Assembly: GCF_913775985.1 (NCBI RefSeq)
Contig: NZ_CAJYMB010000085.1
Location: forward strand, 1 to 44,386
Source of the DNA: an uncultured Pluralibacter sp.
GTDB lineage: Bacteria > Pseudomonadota > Gammaproteobacteria > Enterobacterales > Enterobacteriaceae
Reading direction: 5' to 3'
Length of the DNA stretch: 44,386 nt
Shown in pieces: positions 16,028-25,100 of the stretch. The notes beneath the pieces are model-generated. The model ran no database searches. It saw nothing but the letters and a program-made list of their open reading frames with translations, and had not been told where the DNA came from. The position numbers and the translations under genes are program-made. The first letter of the stretch is position 1. Each line of letters begins with the position of its first letter.

Positions 16028-19000
16028 CGATCTGGTTATCAATCTTGACCTCGACAGCGCCACGTTCACTGAGCAGGTCGCCAGAATTAAAAACCAGTTC
16101 AGCGGCCTGGCTATCGAGACGGACAAGGTCCAGTCGCGCATGCGTCAGGTGGCAGATTCTCAGGCTGCAGCATTGTCAAAATCTGCGGCGAGCAGTGCTG
16201 CCGCTACGGAAAGTCAAAGCAGGCAGGCCGCAGCGGCGGCCGGATTGAGCGTACAGTTTCAGGCCGTCGGGCAGTCCGCCGATGAAACCTATCAGCGAGT
16301 TGCAGGGCTGAATAAACAGCTCAGAGAGAATGAAGCGCGGGCAGCCGCGCTGGCGCACCAGCAGGATGCGCTCGCCGAGTCTTTTTTTCGCGAAATCGAT
16401 GGCGTCACCAGGCTCACCGGAGAAACATCGTCTCTGTCATCCGTTCAGGAGCGTTTCCGACTGGCGAGAGATAGGGGGAACATTTCACAGCAGGACTATC
16501 TGGCGCTGATATCCCAGACGACGGCCAGACAGAAAGATCTACAGCGGGCTGAGGAAAAAACCGCTCAGACCCGCGCTCGTTTTATTGAGCAGCTTAAATC
16601 TCAGGTTGATGCTCAGACGCTATCGCGTACTGAGTTGCTGAATTTGAAAGCCGCTCAGCTCGGCGTCTCAGAACAGGCGGCCCCTCTGATTGCTCAGCTA
16701 AAGGCGCAGGAAAACGCCTGGAAAAAAGGTGCGCTCAGCGCTGGCCAGTATCGGCAGGCTATGCGGATGTTGCCCGCTCAGTTCACGGATATTGCCACAT
16801 CCATTGCCGGAGGTATGCCGCTGTGGATGGTTCTCATGCAGCAGGGCGGGCAAATCAGCGACTCGTTTGGCGGTGTGGGGAATCTCTTCCAGATCATAAA
16901 AGAAGAGCTGCTGGGTGTTAAATCTTCAGCCGATGAGTCCGAGGAATCACTGTCAGAGAATGCTAACGCGCTTTCTGAGAATGCTGAACATGCAAAGGGC
17001 CTGTTACGTTTTCTGACTCCCGGGCGGGTTATCGTTGGCGGTTTCGCCGCTGCATTGACCGCTGTTTCCGTTGCGGCGTGGCAAGCTGAGCAGGCAAACA
17101 GGGCACTGTTTCGTGCAATAACAATCACTGGTGGCACGTCAGCAACTACCACTGCCCAACTGTGGAAAATGGCTGACGAAATAGGGGAGAGCACAAACTC
17201 CAGCACGTCATCGGTGGCAGAGGTGCTGGCTCGCATTGCTGAAACCGGGAAATACAGCACAGAGCAGTTGCGCATAGCCGCCGGAGCCTCGCAGCAGTGG
17301 TCGCAGGTCATGGGGGATGACGCCTCCAAAATCGAGGCCGCGTTTGGCTCGATTGCACGGGATCCCGTCAAGGCGCTGGCAGAACTGAACACGCAGTACA
17401 ACTTTCTCAGCGTCTCGCAGCTGCGACACATTGACGAGCTGGAGCGCACGAAGGGGAAGCAAGTCGCTGTTACTGAGGGAATGAAGCTGTTTGCGGACAC
17501 CATGGGTGAGCGCATGCAGCAAATTGATGATGCCAGTACCCCTCTTGAGCAGATGTGGGATAACGTCAAAAAATGGTCGTCAGATGCCTGGCATTGGGTG
17601 GGCGATCACACAATTGGCGCGCTAAACCTCATCACGGATGTCGTTGCCGGGACCGTTGAACAGGTCAAGCTTTTACTTAATAACGGCGATATTGCCATTC
17701 GCGAATTTGTGCTGAGTGCTCAAAAGGCTGCACAAAAAATCCCGGGGATGGGCAATGTTGGTAAGGACGCTATTGCCCAAAACCAGGCGTTTATTGAAGC
17801 CAACAAGAAACAAAATGCGGAGTTGCTGAAGTCGATCGCGGAGCGAGATGCACGAATTCGCGCCGGCGAGATGGGGTATGTTGCGCGTGCCCGAGGTGCG
17901 CGTGTGGCCGCCGGGCCCGGACAGCAGGATGCGGTGTCTAAAGCCGCTGACGAGCTTGGGAAAAATCGGAGCAAGAAAAGCGGAACGCATACTTCCACAG
18001 GTGATAAAACACTTGATTCTGAGCGAGCAGAGCTACTGGCTTTGCAGGCTCAGCTGCGAACATTGCAGCAGCATTCTGGGCTAAACGATACCATCAGCCA
18101 GCAGCGTAAGGATCTCTGGACCACTGAGGCAAAGTTTCAGGTTTTGGAAGAAGCCTCCCGCACTCGGATACTTACGAAGCAGGAAGCGTCTCTTCTGTCG
18201 AGTAAAGAGCAAGTTCTGCAACTGGCGCGCCAAAAGGCCTTGTTAGGGGACCAGATTCTAGCCCAGGAACAGCTAAATAAGCGCATGGATACTGCTCAAA
18301 AGTACGTCACTCAGATGGCGGAAAAGCAGCAGGCAATGCAGGGCGGTGCCACTATCAGCGACCGTATGGGGCAGAGGCAGCTGGCAAAGGCCCAGCTGGC
18401 TGCAGGCTGGAAAAATGCCGGAGGTTCGCTGGAGGATGCCGGATACCGTCAGCAACTCGAGGCTGCAAATAGCTACTACGATGCTGAGGATCAGCTGCGC
18501 GGTGACTGGCTGAGTGGCGTTAAAAAGGGATGGGCGGAATATCAGGACTCGGCTACTAACGTCTATGACGCGATGAAGCAGGCGTCCCAGTCCACATTCA
18601 GCGGACTGGCAGATCAGCTAACCCAGCTGACGACGACCGGCAAAGCCAGCTTCAAGAGCTTTACATCCTCAATTCTGAAAATGATTGCCCAGGTCATCAA
18701 TCAGTTGATTGTGGCCTATACCTTTCAGTCCGCCATGGGATGGCTATCAGGCAGCGCGTCAAGTGGTGGAAGTACGCCATCAGGGGCATATAACTCTGCG
18801 GCTGGAGCATTACCTCTGCACTGGAATGGCGGGTATGTGTCGGGATTTGACGGAGGTGGCTATACCGGCCACGGCGGTAAATACGAGCCGGCCGGTGTTG
18901 TTCACCGCGGAGAATTCGTCTTCACCAAAGAGGCGACCAGCCGGATCGGGATCAGCAACCTCTACCGGATGATGAGGGGCTATGCCACTGGAGGCTATGT

Positions 19001-19217
19001 TGGCGACGGTGCGACTGCGGGCTTCTCTGCTGGTAGCGTGAGCGTGTATGCACCCGTCAATGTGACCACGCAGGAGGCTGGTGCAGAACAGCAGCAGGGA
19101 AATCCTGACGCACTGGGTCGCGCATATCAAAAAGTCGTCGATCGGTCAGTACGTGAGGGAATAGCTAAAGAGCTACGTCCTGGTGGCATTATCTGGAGCG
19201 CAAATAAAGGCAGGTAA
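16011..19217 (+). CDS. H: Tape measure protein gpH
   Basis: A 1,068-residue protein, longer than lambda gpH (853), implying a somewhat longer tail if the usual length rule holds. The N-terminal part is coiled coil rich in Gln/Ala/Ser. A hydrophobic stretch lies near residues 340-360 (GRVIVGGFAAALTAVSVAAW). A conserved TMP region spans about 250-530, and a Gly-rich C-terminus (WNGGYVSGFDGGGYTG) is usual for the family. ATG 16011 follows AGGAGG. It sets tail length and is ejected with the DNA. Confidence 0.94.
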   Translation: MAQQISDLVINLDLDSATFTEQVARIKNQFSGLAIETDKVQSRMRQVADSQAAALSKSAASSAAATESQSRQAAAAAGLSVQFQAVGQSADETYQRVAGLNKQLRENEARAAALAHQQDALAESFFREIDGVTRLTGETSSLSSVQERFRLARDRGNISQQDYLALISQTTARQKDLQRAEEKTAQTRARFIEQLKSQVDAQTLSRTELLNLKAAQLGVSEQAAPLIAQLKAQENAWKKGALSAGQYRQAMRMLPAQFTDIATSIAGGMPLWMVLMQQGGQISDSFGGVGNLFQIIKEELLGVKSSADESEESLSENANALSENAEHAKGLLRFLTPGRVIVGGFAAALTAVSVAAWQAEQANRALFRAITITGGTSATTTAQLWKMADEIGESTNSSTSSVAEVLARIAETGKYSTEQLRIAAGASQQWSQVMGDDASKIEAAFGSIARDPVKALAELNTQYNFLSVSQLRHIDELERTKGKQVAVTEGMKLFADTMGERMQQIDDASTPLEQMWDNVKKWSSDAWHWVGDHTIGALNLITDVVAGTVEQVKLLLNNGDIAIREFVLSAQKAAQKIPGMGNVGKDAIAQNQAFIEANKKQNAELLKSIAERDARIRAGEMGYVARARGARVAAGPGQQDAVSKAADELGKNRSKKSGTHTSTGDKTLDSERAELLALQAQLRTLQQHSGLNDTISQQRKDLWTTEAKFQVLEEASRTRILTKQEASLLSSKEQVLQLARQKALLGDQILAQEQLNKRMDTAQKYVTQMAEKQQAMQGGATISDRMGQRQLAKAQLAAGWKNAGGSLEDAGYRQQLEAANSYYDAEDQLRGDWLSGVKKGWAEYQDSATNVYDAMKQASQSTFSGLADQLTQLTTTGKASFKSFTSSILKMIAQVINQLIVAYTFQSAMGWLSGSASSGGSTPSGAYNSAAGALPLHWNGGYVSGFDGGGYTGHGGKYEPAGVVHRGEFVFTKEATSRIGISNLYRMMRGYATGGYVGDGATAGFSAGSVSVYAPVNVTTQEAGAEQQQGNPDALGRAYQKVVDRSVREGIAKELRPGGIIWSANKGR

Positions 19218-19218
19218 C

Positions 19219-19566
19219 ATGGCGATTGAAGCATTCAGCTGGCGTATTCAGGCCGCCAGCCAGTCTCCTACCAAAAGCACAGACAATATCCGTAAAGTGC
19301 AGTTTGGCGATGGTTATTCTCAGGTCTCCGGTAACGGAATAAATGAAGAATCATTAAGCTATGAGTTTTCATTTTCTGGCGATCCGCAAATAGCGTTAGA
19401 TATTTATGCTTTCCTGCGAAGGCACAAAACAAAGTCATTTTCGTTTCAGCCCCCCTTTGGCGAACTGGCATTATGGCGCGTAGCTGCCAATACATTACAG
19501 AAAACCCCGCTGAATAAAAAAATCATCAACATTTCCGCAACCTTTGAACAGGCATTTGCACCATGA
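19219..19566 (+). CDS. M: Minor tail protein gpM
   Basis: A 115-residue protein (lambda gpM is 109) with the family signature VQFGDGYSQVSGNGIN and the SFQPPFGE motif. It is a tail-tip distal component. ATG 19219 follows AGG about eight bases upstream; a possible start at 19183 would lie inside H. The stop overlaps gpL. Confidence 0.92.
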   Translation: MAIEAFSWRIQAASQSPTKSTDNIRKVQFGDGYSQVSGNGINEESLSYEFSFSGDPQIALDIYAFLRRHKTKSFSFQPPFGELALWRVAANTLQKTPLNKKIINISATFEQAFAP

Positions 19567-20318
19567 GCTTAAATAGTGACTATCAAAAACTGGAGCCGGG
19601 AAATGAAATTCGGCTGTATGAGGTCGATGGCACAGCGTTTGGCGTTGACGATGTTCTGCGCTTTCATTCGCATAATATCGCCCATACGCCGGAGGAAATC
19701 AGCGCTGCGGGTGGCGATGAGGCTAAACTCCCGGCAAAGTCTATTTGGTGGCAGGGGATGGAGTATTCCGCGTGGCCATGCCAGGTAGAGGGAATTGAGG
19801 CCTCAACCAGCGGTAGCGGTGCACAGCCAAAGTTGTCGGTCGCTAACCTCGACAGCTCTATCACCGCGCTGTGTCTGGCATATGACGATTTGCTGCAGGC
19901 TAAGGTGTCTATCCATGACACGCTGGCACAGTATTTGGACGCTGAGAACTTCCCGGCCGGAAACCCAACGGCAGATCCGACGCAGGAAAAGTTGAAGGTC
20001 TTTTATATTGACTCGAAAGACATTGAAACGGACGAAGCGGTTGAGTTCACGCTCTCCAGCCCGATGGATCTGCAGGGGCTGATGATCCCGACGCGCCAGC
20101 TTCACTCGCTCTGCACCTGGTGCATACGCAACAAGTACCGTTCCGGCGACGGCTGCGATTACGCCGGTAGCCGCTATTTCGACAAAAACAACCTCCCGGT
20201 TGATGACCCATCTCAGGATGTATGTAACGGCACGCTGCGGGCGTGCAAGCTGCGGTTTGGTGAAAATAATGAGTTGCCATTTGGTGGGTTCCCGGGCACT
20301 TCGTTGATCAGGAGCTGA
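19563..20318 (+). CDS. L: Minor tail protein gpL, Fe-S cluster type
   Basis: A 251-residue protein (lambda gpL is 232). Four cysteines of the C-terminal domain (CTWC, GDGCDY, DVCNG and a nearby RACKL) match those that hold the iron-sulphur cluster known from lambda gpL. It belongs to the tail-tip hub between M and J. It overlaps gpM by four bases (ATGA). Confidence 0.92.
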   Translation: MSLNSDYQKLEPGNEIRLYEVDGTAFGVDDVLRFHSHNIAHTPEEISAAGGDEAKLPAKSIWWQGMEYSAWPCQVEGIEASTSGSGAQPKLSVANLDSSITALCLAYDDLLQAKVSIHDTLAQYLDAENFPAGNPTADPTQEKLKVFYIDSKDIETDEAVEFTLSSPMDLQGLMIPTRQLHSLCTWCIRNKYRSGDGCDYAGSRYFDKNNLPVDDPSQDVCNGTLRACKLRFGENNELPFGGFPGTSLIRS

Positions 20319-20319
20319 T

Positions 20320-21030
20320 ATGCGACAAAAAACGATTGATGCCATTATGGCTCATGCGGCGGCGGAGTATCCGCGGGAGTGTTGCGGAGTTGTCTGTCAG
20401 AAGAGCCGGGTGGAGCGATATTTCCCGTGCCGAAATCTGGCGGTCGAGCCGACAGAACATTTCCACCTGTCGCCTGAGGATTACGCCGCTGCGGAGGACT
20501 GGGGAACGGTTATTGCCATTGTCCACAGCCACCCTGATGCTACCACACAGCCCAGCGAGTTGGATAAAGCACAGTGCGATGCAACGCTACTGCCCTGGCA
20601 CATCGTCAGCTGGCCGGAGGGTGATTTGCGTACTATCCAGCCTCGGGGGGAATTACCGCTTCTGGAGCGCCCGTTTGTGCTGGGCCATACCGACTGCTAC
20701 GGGCTCATTATGAGCTACTTCTGGCAGACGCACGGTATTGAACTACCCGATCTCCGACTTGATTATCCGTGGTGGGAGGATAGTTATCCCGAGAACCTAT
20801 ATCATGATCGCTGGTACGAGTGTGGCTTCAGGGAATTTTCTGGCGCACCGCGGCCCGGCGACATGGTAATCATGCAGGTTCAGGCAAACAAATGGAATCA
20901 TGCCGGGATACTGCTTGAGGGAAACATGCTGTTGCACCATTTGTATGGGCATCTCAGTCAGCGCGTGCCTTATGGAGGGTACTGGCAAGAACGAACAATG
21001 AAGATCGTCCGTTACATTTCTATGTGTTAA
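20320..21030 (+). CDS. K: Tail assembly protein gpK (JAMM plus NlpC/P60)
   Basis: A 236-residue two-domain protein. Residues about 1-110 form a JAB/MPN metalloprotease domain with E in YPRECCG and the HSHP...SELD metal motif. Residues about 125-236 form an NlpC/P60 cysteine peptidase domain with Cys in GHTDCYGL and His in WNHAGI. It is needed for tail-tip assembly and probably peptidoglycan cleavage at entry. Length agrees with lambda gpK as re-annotated. Confidence 0.92.
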   Translation: MRQKTIDAIMAHAAAEYPRECCGVVCQKSRVERYFPCRNLAVEPTEHFHLSPEDYAAAEDWGTVIAIVHSHPDATTQPSELDKAQCDATLLPWHIVSWPEGDLRTIQPRGELPLLERPFVLGHTDCYGLIMSYFWQTHGIELPDLRLDYPWWEDSYPENLYHDRWYECGFREFSGAPRPGDMVIMQVQANKWNHAGILLEGNMLLHHLYGHLSQRVPYGGYWQERTMKIVRYISMC

Positions 21031-21063
21031 TCTCGAAGAAAATGACAATAAAGGGATAGTAAT

Positions 21064-21480
21064 ATGAAAGCATTAATTATAGCACTCTCTGTACTGAGTT
21101 TAACTGGCTGTGCTACATCAGCAACGGACCCGACTAAGGCCAAGTTAGCTCCGAAAGATAGGGTCTATTCTTATCAAGAAGCGATTGATAATGGTGCGAC
21201 TCTTACTGTTATTAGAGACCACGGTTTATTAGGTGGTGGATGCTATTATGGCTTTTATATTAATAAAAAACGCGCGGCAAGTTTAAATACTAGCGAAAGG
21301 GCTGATTTTAAACTGCCAGCAGGTGAGTGGATGTTAGGATTTAAAGGTGAAGGAAAAGTTTGCATTGCAGACGATTTTCTTAATGAGCGAGAAATAGTGT
21401 TGAAGCCTGGTCAGCACAAAGGCGTACGCTTATCAGCCGATCCGAGTGGCAATTTGGACATAAGACCTATCTCGCTCTAA
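21064..21480 (+). CDS. Putative phage lipoprotein (moron)
   Basis: A 138-residue protein with signal peptide MKALIIALSVLSLTGC; C16 is the predicted lipidation site. The mature part is beta-rich (GLLGGGCYYGFYINKKRAA; EREIVLKPGQHKGVRL). It is inserted between K and I, has lower GC than its neighbours and is followed by its own terminator, all marks of a moron. Lysogenic-conversion lipoproteins in this place often block superinfection at the envelope; that role is inferred, not shown. Confidence 0.75.
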   Translation: MKALIIALSVLSLTGCATSATDPTKAKLAPKDRVYSYQEAIDNGATLTVIRDHGLLGGGCYYGFYINKKRAASLNTSERADFKLPAGEWMLGFKGEGKVCIADDFLNEREIVLKPGQHKGVRLSADPSGNLDIRPISL

Positions 21481-21493
21481 TTCATTATCATTA

Positions 21494-21517
21494 AGGCCGT
21501 TAAGCGGCCTTTTTTTA
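21494..21517 (+). terminator. Terminator after the lipoprotein gene
   Basis: AGGCCG / CGGCCT stem around TTAAG, followed by seven T at 21510-21517. It insulates the lipoprotein gene from gpI. Confidence 0.85.
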
Positions 21518-21528
21518 TGGGGGAATTT

Positions 21529-22128
21529 ATGCAAGAGGTGATGACTACTATTGTATTAGGTGGGCAACTTGGAAAGGAATTTGGCCGAGAGCATAACAGA
21601 CTAATCTCCCGGGTTTCCGATGCCGCTGTGGCTCTTGCGGCAACTATAGAAGGTTTTAAATCCTTCATGATACAAAGCAAGGAAAGAGGTTTGACTTTTG
21701 CAGTATTTAAAGGAGAAAGAAATTTAAGTAAAGAGGAATTAGATTCCAGTTCTTCCGGGAAAGTTATAAGAATAGTTCCAGTCATTATAGGAAGCAAAAA
21801 AGCAGGACTTTTACAAACTATCGCTGGAGCAGTGCTTATTACTGTCGGTGCCATCATGACTTATGTGTCGGGTGGTACAGCATCGCCATTGGCTGCCGGA
21901 CTTATGACCACGGGTGTGGGAATGATGGCTGGTGGTGTCATTCAAATGCTTTCTCCTCAACCAAGCGGACTTTCCTCTAAGCAAGATAGTGATAATAAAG
22001 CTTCCTATGCTTTTGGTAGTGTGACTAACACCACTGCCCAAGGTAACCCTGTACCGCTTGGATATGGTCGGCGGCGTATAGGCGGAGCTATTATCTCTGC
22101 CGGGATATATGTTGAAGACCAACAGTAA
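21529..22128 (+). CDS. I: Tail assembly protein gpI
   Basis: A 199-residue protein (lambda gpI is 223) with the typical central Gly/Ala-rich hydrophobic part (TIAGAVLITVGAIMTYVSGG) and the Gly-rich end NPVPLGYGRRRIGGAIISAG. It is needed for tail-tip assembly but is not in the virion in lambda. ATG 21529 follows GGGGGA. Codon use is AT-richer than K or J, as in the lipoprotein gene, so both may have arrived together. Confidence 0.88.
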   Translation: MQEVMTTIVLGGQLGKEFGREHNRLISRVSDAAVALAATIEGFKSFMIQSKERGLTFAVFKGERNLSKEELDSSSSGKVIRIVPVIIGSKKAGLLQTIAGAVLITVGAIMTYVSGGTASPLAAGLMTTGVGMMAGGVIQMLSPQPSGLSSKQDSDNKASYAFGSVTNTTAQGNPVPLGYGRRRIGGAIISAGIYVEDQQ

Positions 22129-22145
22129 TAAATAACTTTTCCATC

Positions 22146-22170
22146 AGGCCACCTTCGGGGGGCCTTTTTT
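22146..22170 (+). terminator. Terminator between I and J
   Basis: AGGCC(ACC) and (GGG)GGCCT pair around TTCG, followed by six T to 22170. With the terminator at 21494 it brackets gpI. Confidence 0.75.
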
Positions 22171-22181
22171 ATGGGCGTAAT

Positions 22182-25100
22182 ATGTCAAAAGCAACCCTAA
22201 TCAAAGGCCGCAAAGGCGGTAAACCTAAAACGCGTACTCCAGTTGAGCAACCTGATGATCTGCAGTCCGTCGCCAAGGCAAAAATCTTGCTTGCGCTGGG
22301 TGAGGGGGAGTTTGCTGGTGGCCTGACTGCAAAGGATATTTATCTGGATGGCACCCCGCTGGAAAATTCTGACGGATCCCAGAATTTTAGTGGCGTGGCA
22401 TGGGAGTTTCGCCCGGGCACGCAGGCGCAGAGTTATATCCAGGGTATCCCGGGTTCTGAAAATGAAATTGGCGTAGGTACCGAATTAAAAAGTGCTACGG
22501 CCTGGACTCATACCTTCACGAATACCCAGCTTTCCGCGATCCGTCTGCGACTGAAATGGCCGTCACTGTTTAATCAGGAAGATGACGGGGACTTGGTCGG
22601 TAACTCAGTGAAATATGCCATCGATCTGCAAACTGATGGCGGCAGCTGGCAGACGGTAGTTGATACGGCCGTGACCGGGAAAACGACGTCGGGCTATGAG
22701 CGTAGCCATCGCATTGAGCTACCTCAGGCAGGAAGCACCTGGACAGTACGTCTGCGCAAAATTACTGCTGATGCCAATAGCGCTAAAGTCGGCGATAAAA
22801 TGACCCTGGAAAGCTACACAGAGGTCATCGACGCAAAATTACGCTACCCGAACACCGCATTGCTGTATATCGAGTTTGATTCCAGTCAGTTCAATGGCTC
22901 TATTCCGCAGATTGCCTGTGAGCCGAGAATGCGAGTCATACGGGTGCCGGATACCTATAACCCGGAGACCCGGGAATATTCTGGTGTCTGGACCGGTGCA
23001 TTCAAGTGGGCATGGACCGATAACCCAGCCTGGATTTTTTATGACCTGGTGGTGAGCGGTCGCTTTGGCCTGGGTAACCGCCTGACCGCTGAAAACATCA
23101 GCAAGTGGACGCTCTACGAGGTGGCTCAGTATTGCGATCAGCTGGTCCCGGATGGAAAGGGAGGAGATGGTGTAGAGCCTCGTTATACCTGTAACGTTTA
23201 CGTGCAGGATCGCAATGACGCTTATACCGTCCTGCGTGATTTCGCGGCCATTTTTCGGGGTATGGTCTACTGGGGAGGTGACCAGATTGTTGCCCTGGCT
23301 GATATGCCTCGCGATGTGGATTACACATATACCCGGGCAAATGTGATTGACGGTAAGTTTACCTACTCCAGCAGTTCAGCAAAAACTCGTTACACCACTG
23401 CATTGGTGTCATGGTCAGACCCGGCCAACGCATATTCTGACGCTATGGAGCCTGTTTTCGAGCAGCCGCTTGTAGCGCGCTATGGCTTCAATCAGCTGGA
23501 AATGACGGCCATCGGATGTACCCGTCAGTCAGAGGCGAACAGGAAAGGGCGCTGGGGGATCCTCACCAATAATAAAGACCGTGTCGTTACTTTTGGCGTT
23601 GGCCTCGATGGGAATATTCCGCAGCCGGGTTACATTATCGCCGTCGCAGATGAAATGTTGGCAGGTCGTTCCAACGGCGGTCGCATCAGCGCTGTCAGCG
23701 GGCGAGTCATTACCTTTGACCGCAACGTTGATGCAAAACCCGGTGCACGCTTGCAGGTTAACCTGCCGTCAGGAATCTCCCAGAGCAGGACTATTCAGTC
23801 CGTTAACGGCGCCCGCCAGGTAACCATCACCATCCCCTTCAGCGAAGCCCCTCAGACGGAATCCGTGTGGGCTATTGAGTGGGATGAGTTGTATCTGCAG
23901 CAGTATCGTGTGGTAAGCGTGTCCGACAACAGCGATGGCACATTTACTGTATCTGGTGCTGCTCACGATCCGGATAAGTTCTCCCGTATCGATACCGGCG
24001 CCATTATTGACGACCGTCCGGTAAGCGTAGTTCCCCCAAGCCATCAGGCTGCGCCGGAGGGCGTGTCCATCACGTCATATTCAGTAGTGAACCAAGGGAT
24101 CAGCGTTGAAACCATGCAGGCAACTTGGGCTGCCGTTAAAAATGCCATCTCTTATGAGGCTCAGTGGCGCCGTAACGACGGGAACTGGGTCAACGTTCCT
24201 CGCAGTTCTACCACCTCCTTCGAGGTGAGCGGCATTTATGCTGGCCGGTATCTTGTGCGCGTCCGGGCAATCAACGCTGCAGAAGTGTCGAGCGGGTGGG
24301 TGTATTCTGAAGAGAAGACGCTGACGGGAAAAATTGGCGAACCGCTGGCGCCGGTGGGGCTGGTCACCACTTCGCTCACGGCCGGCATTGAAATCTCTTG
24401 GGGGTTCCCGGCTAACTCGGGGGACACACAGCGGACCGAAGTGCAGTACAGTCCTGATGGGCTGGGGAATGGTGCGCTGCAGCTGACTGACGTTGCATAC
24501 CCGGGGAATCGCTACCAACAAATGGGCCTGCAGTTCGCCCAGCAGTTCTGGTATCGCGCCCGCCTGGTAGACCGCCTGGGGAACAAATCACCCTGGACAG
24601 GCTGGGTCTACGGAATGGCCAGCGACAACATGGATGATTATTACAAAAATCTGGACGACGCTATTCGTGACACGGATACCTGGGGTGAGCTGAATAAGGG
24701 CATTCAGGATAATGCAGACGTTTCACAGTCTATATCTGATGCCGTTGATGCGGCGCGTTCAATTGCGGATGAGGCCGCCAGAGGGGTCGCGCAGCAAGCT
24801 GAGCAGTTAGCTGAGCAGGCTGGCAGCATCACGAAAAATACCAATACCATCGTTAAAGAGATCGCTGACCGCAAAGCAGCAGTGACTGCGGAAGCTGAAA
24901 AACGCGCTCAGGATGTTGCTCAGACGGCAGCTGACGCCAGGGATAATACCAGTCAGGTAGCAGCCCAGGCCGCCGCTGATTTGCTGGCGGCGAAAGATGA
25001 GGTAGAGGCGCAGATCAGCTCATCAAATACCACCATGCAGGATGGGTTTGATAGCCTGGCCCAGCAGATCGCGTCAATCAGTGCCGGTACTGGTGAGCAG

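Noticed and set aside
16778..17569. 263-residue minus-strand ORF inside the tape measure gene
   Set aside because: Antisense shadow of a strongly supported gene; Ser/Ala/Cys-rich with no motif and no ribosome site.
19803..20345. 180-residue minus-strand ORF inside gpL
   Set aside because: Antisense to a clear gpL with its cysteine motifs; a shadow frame.
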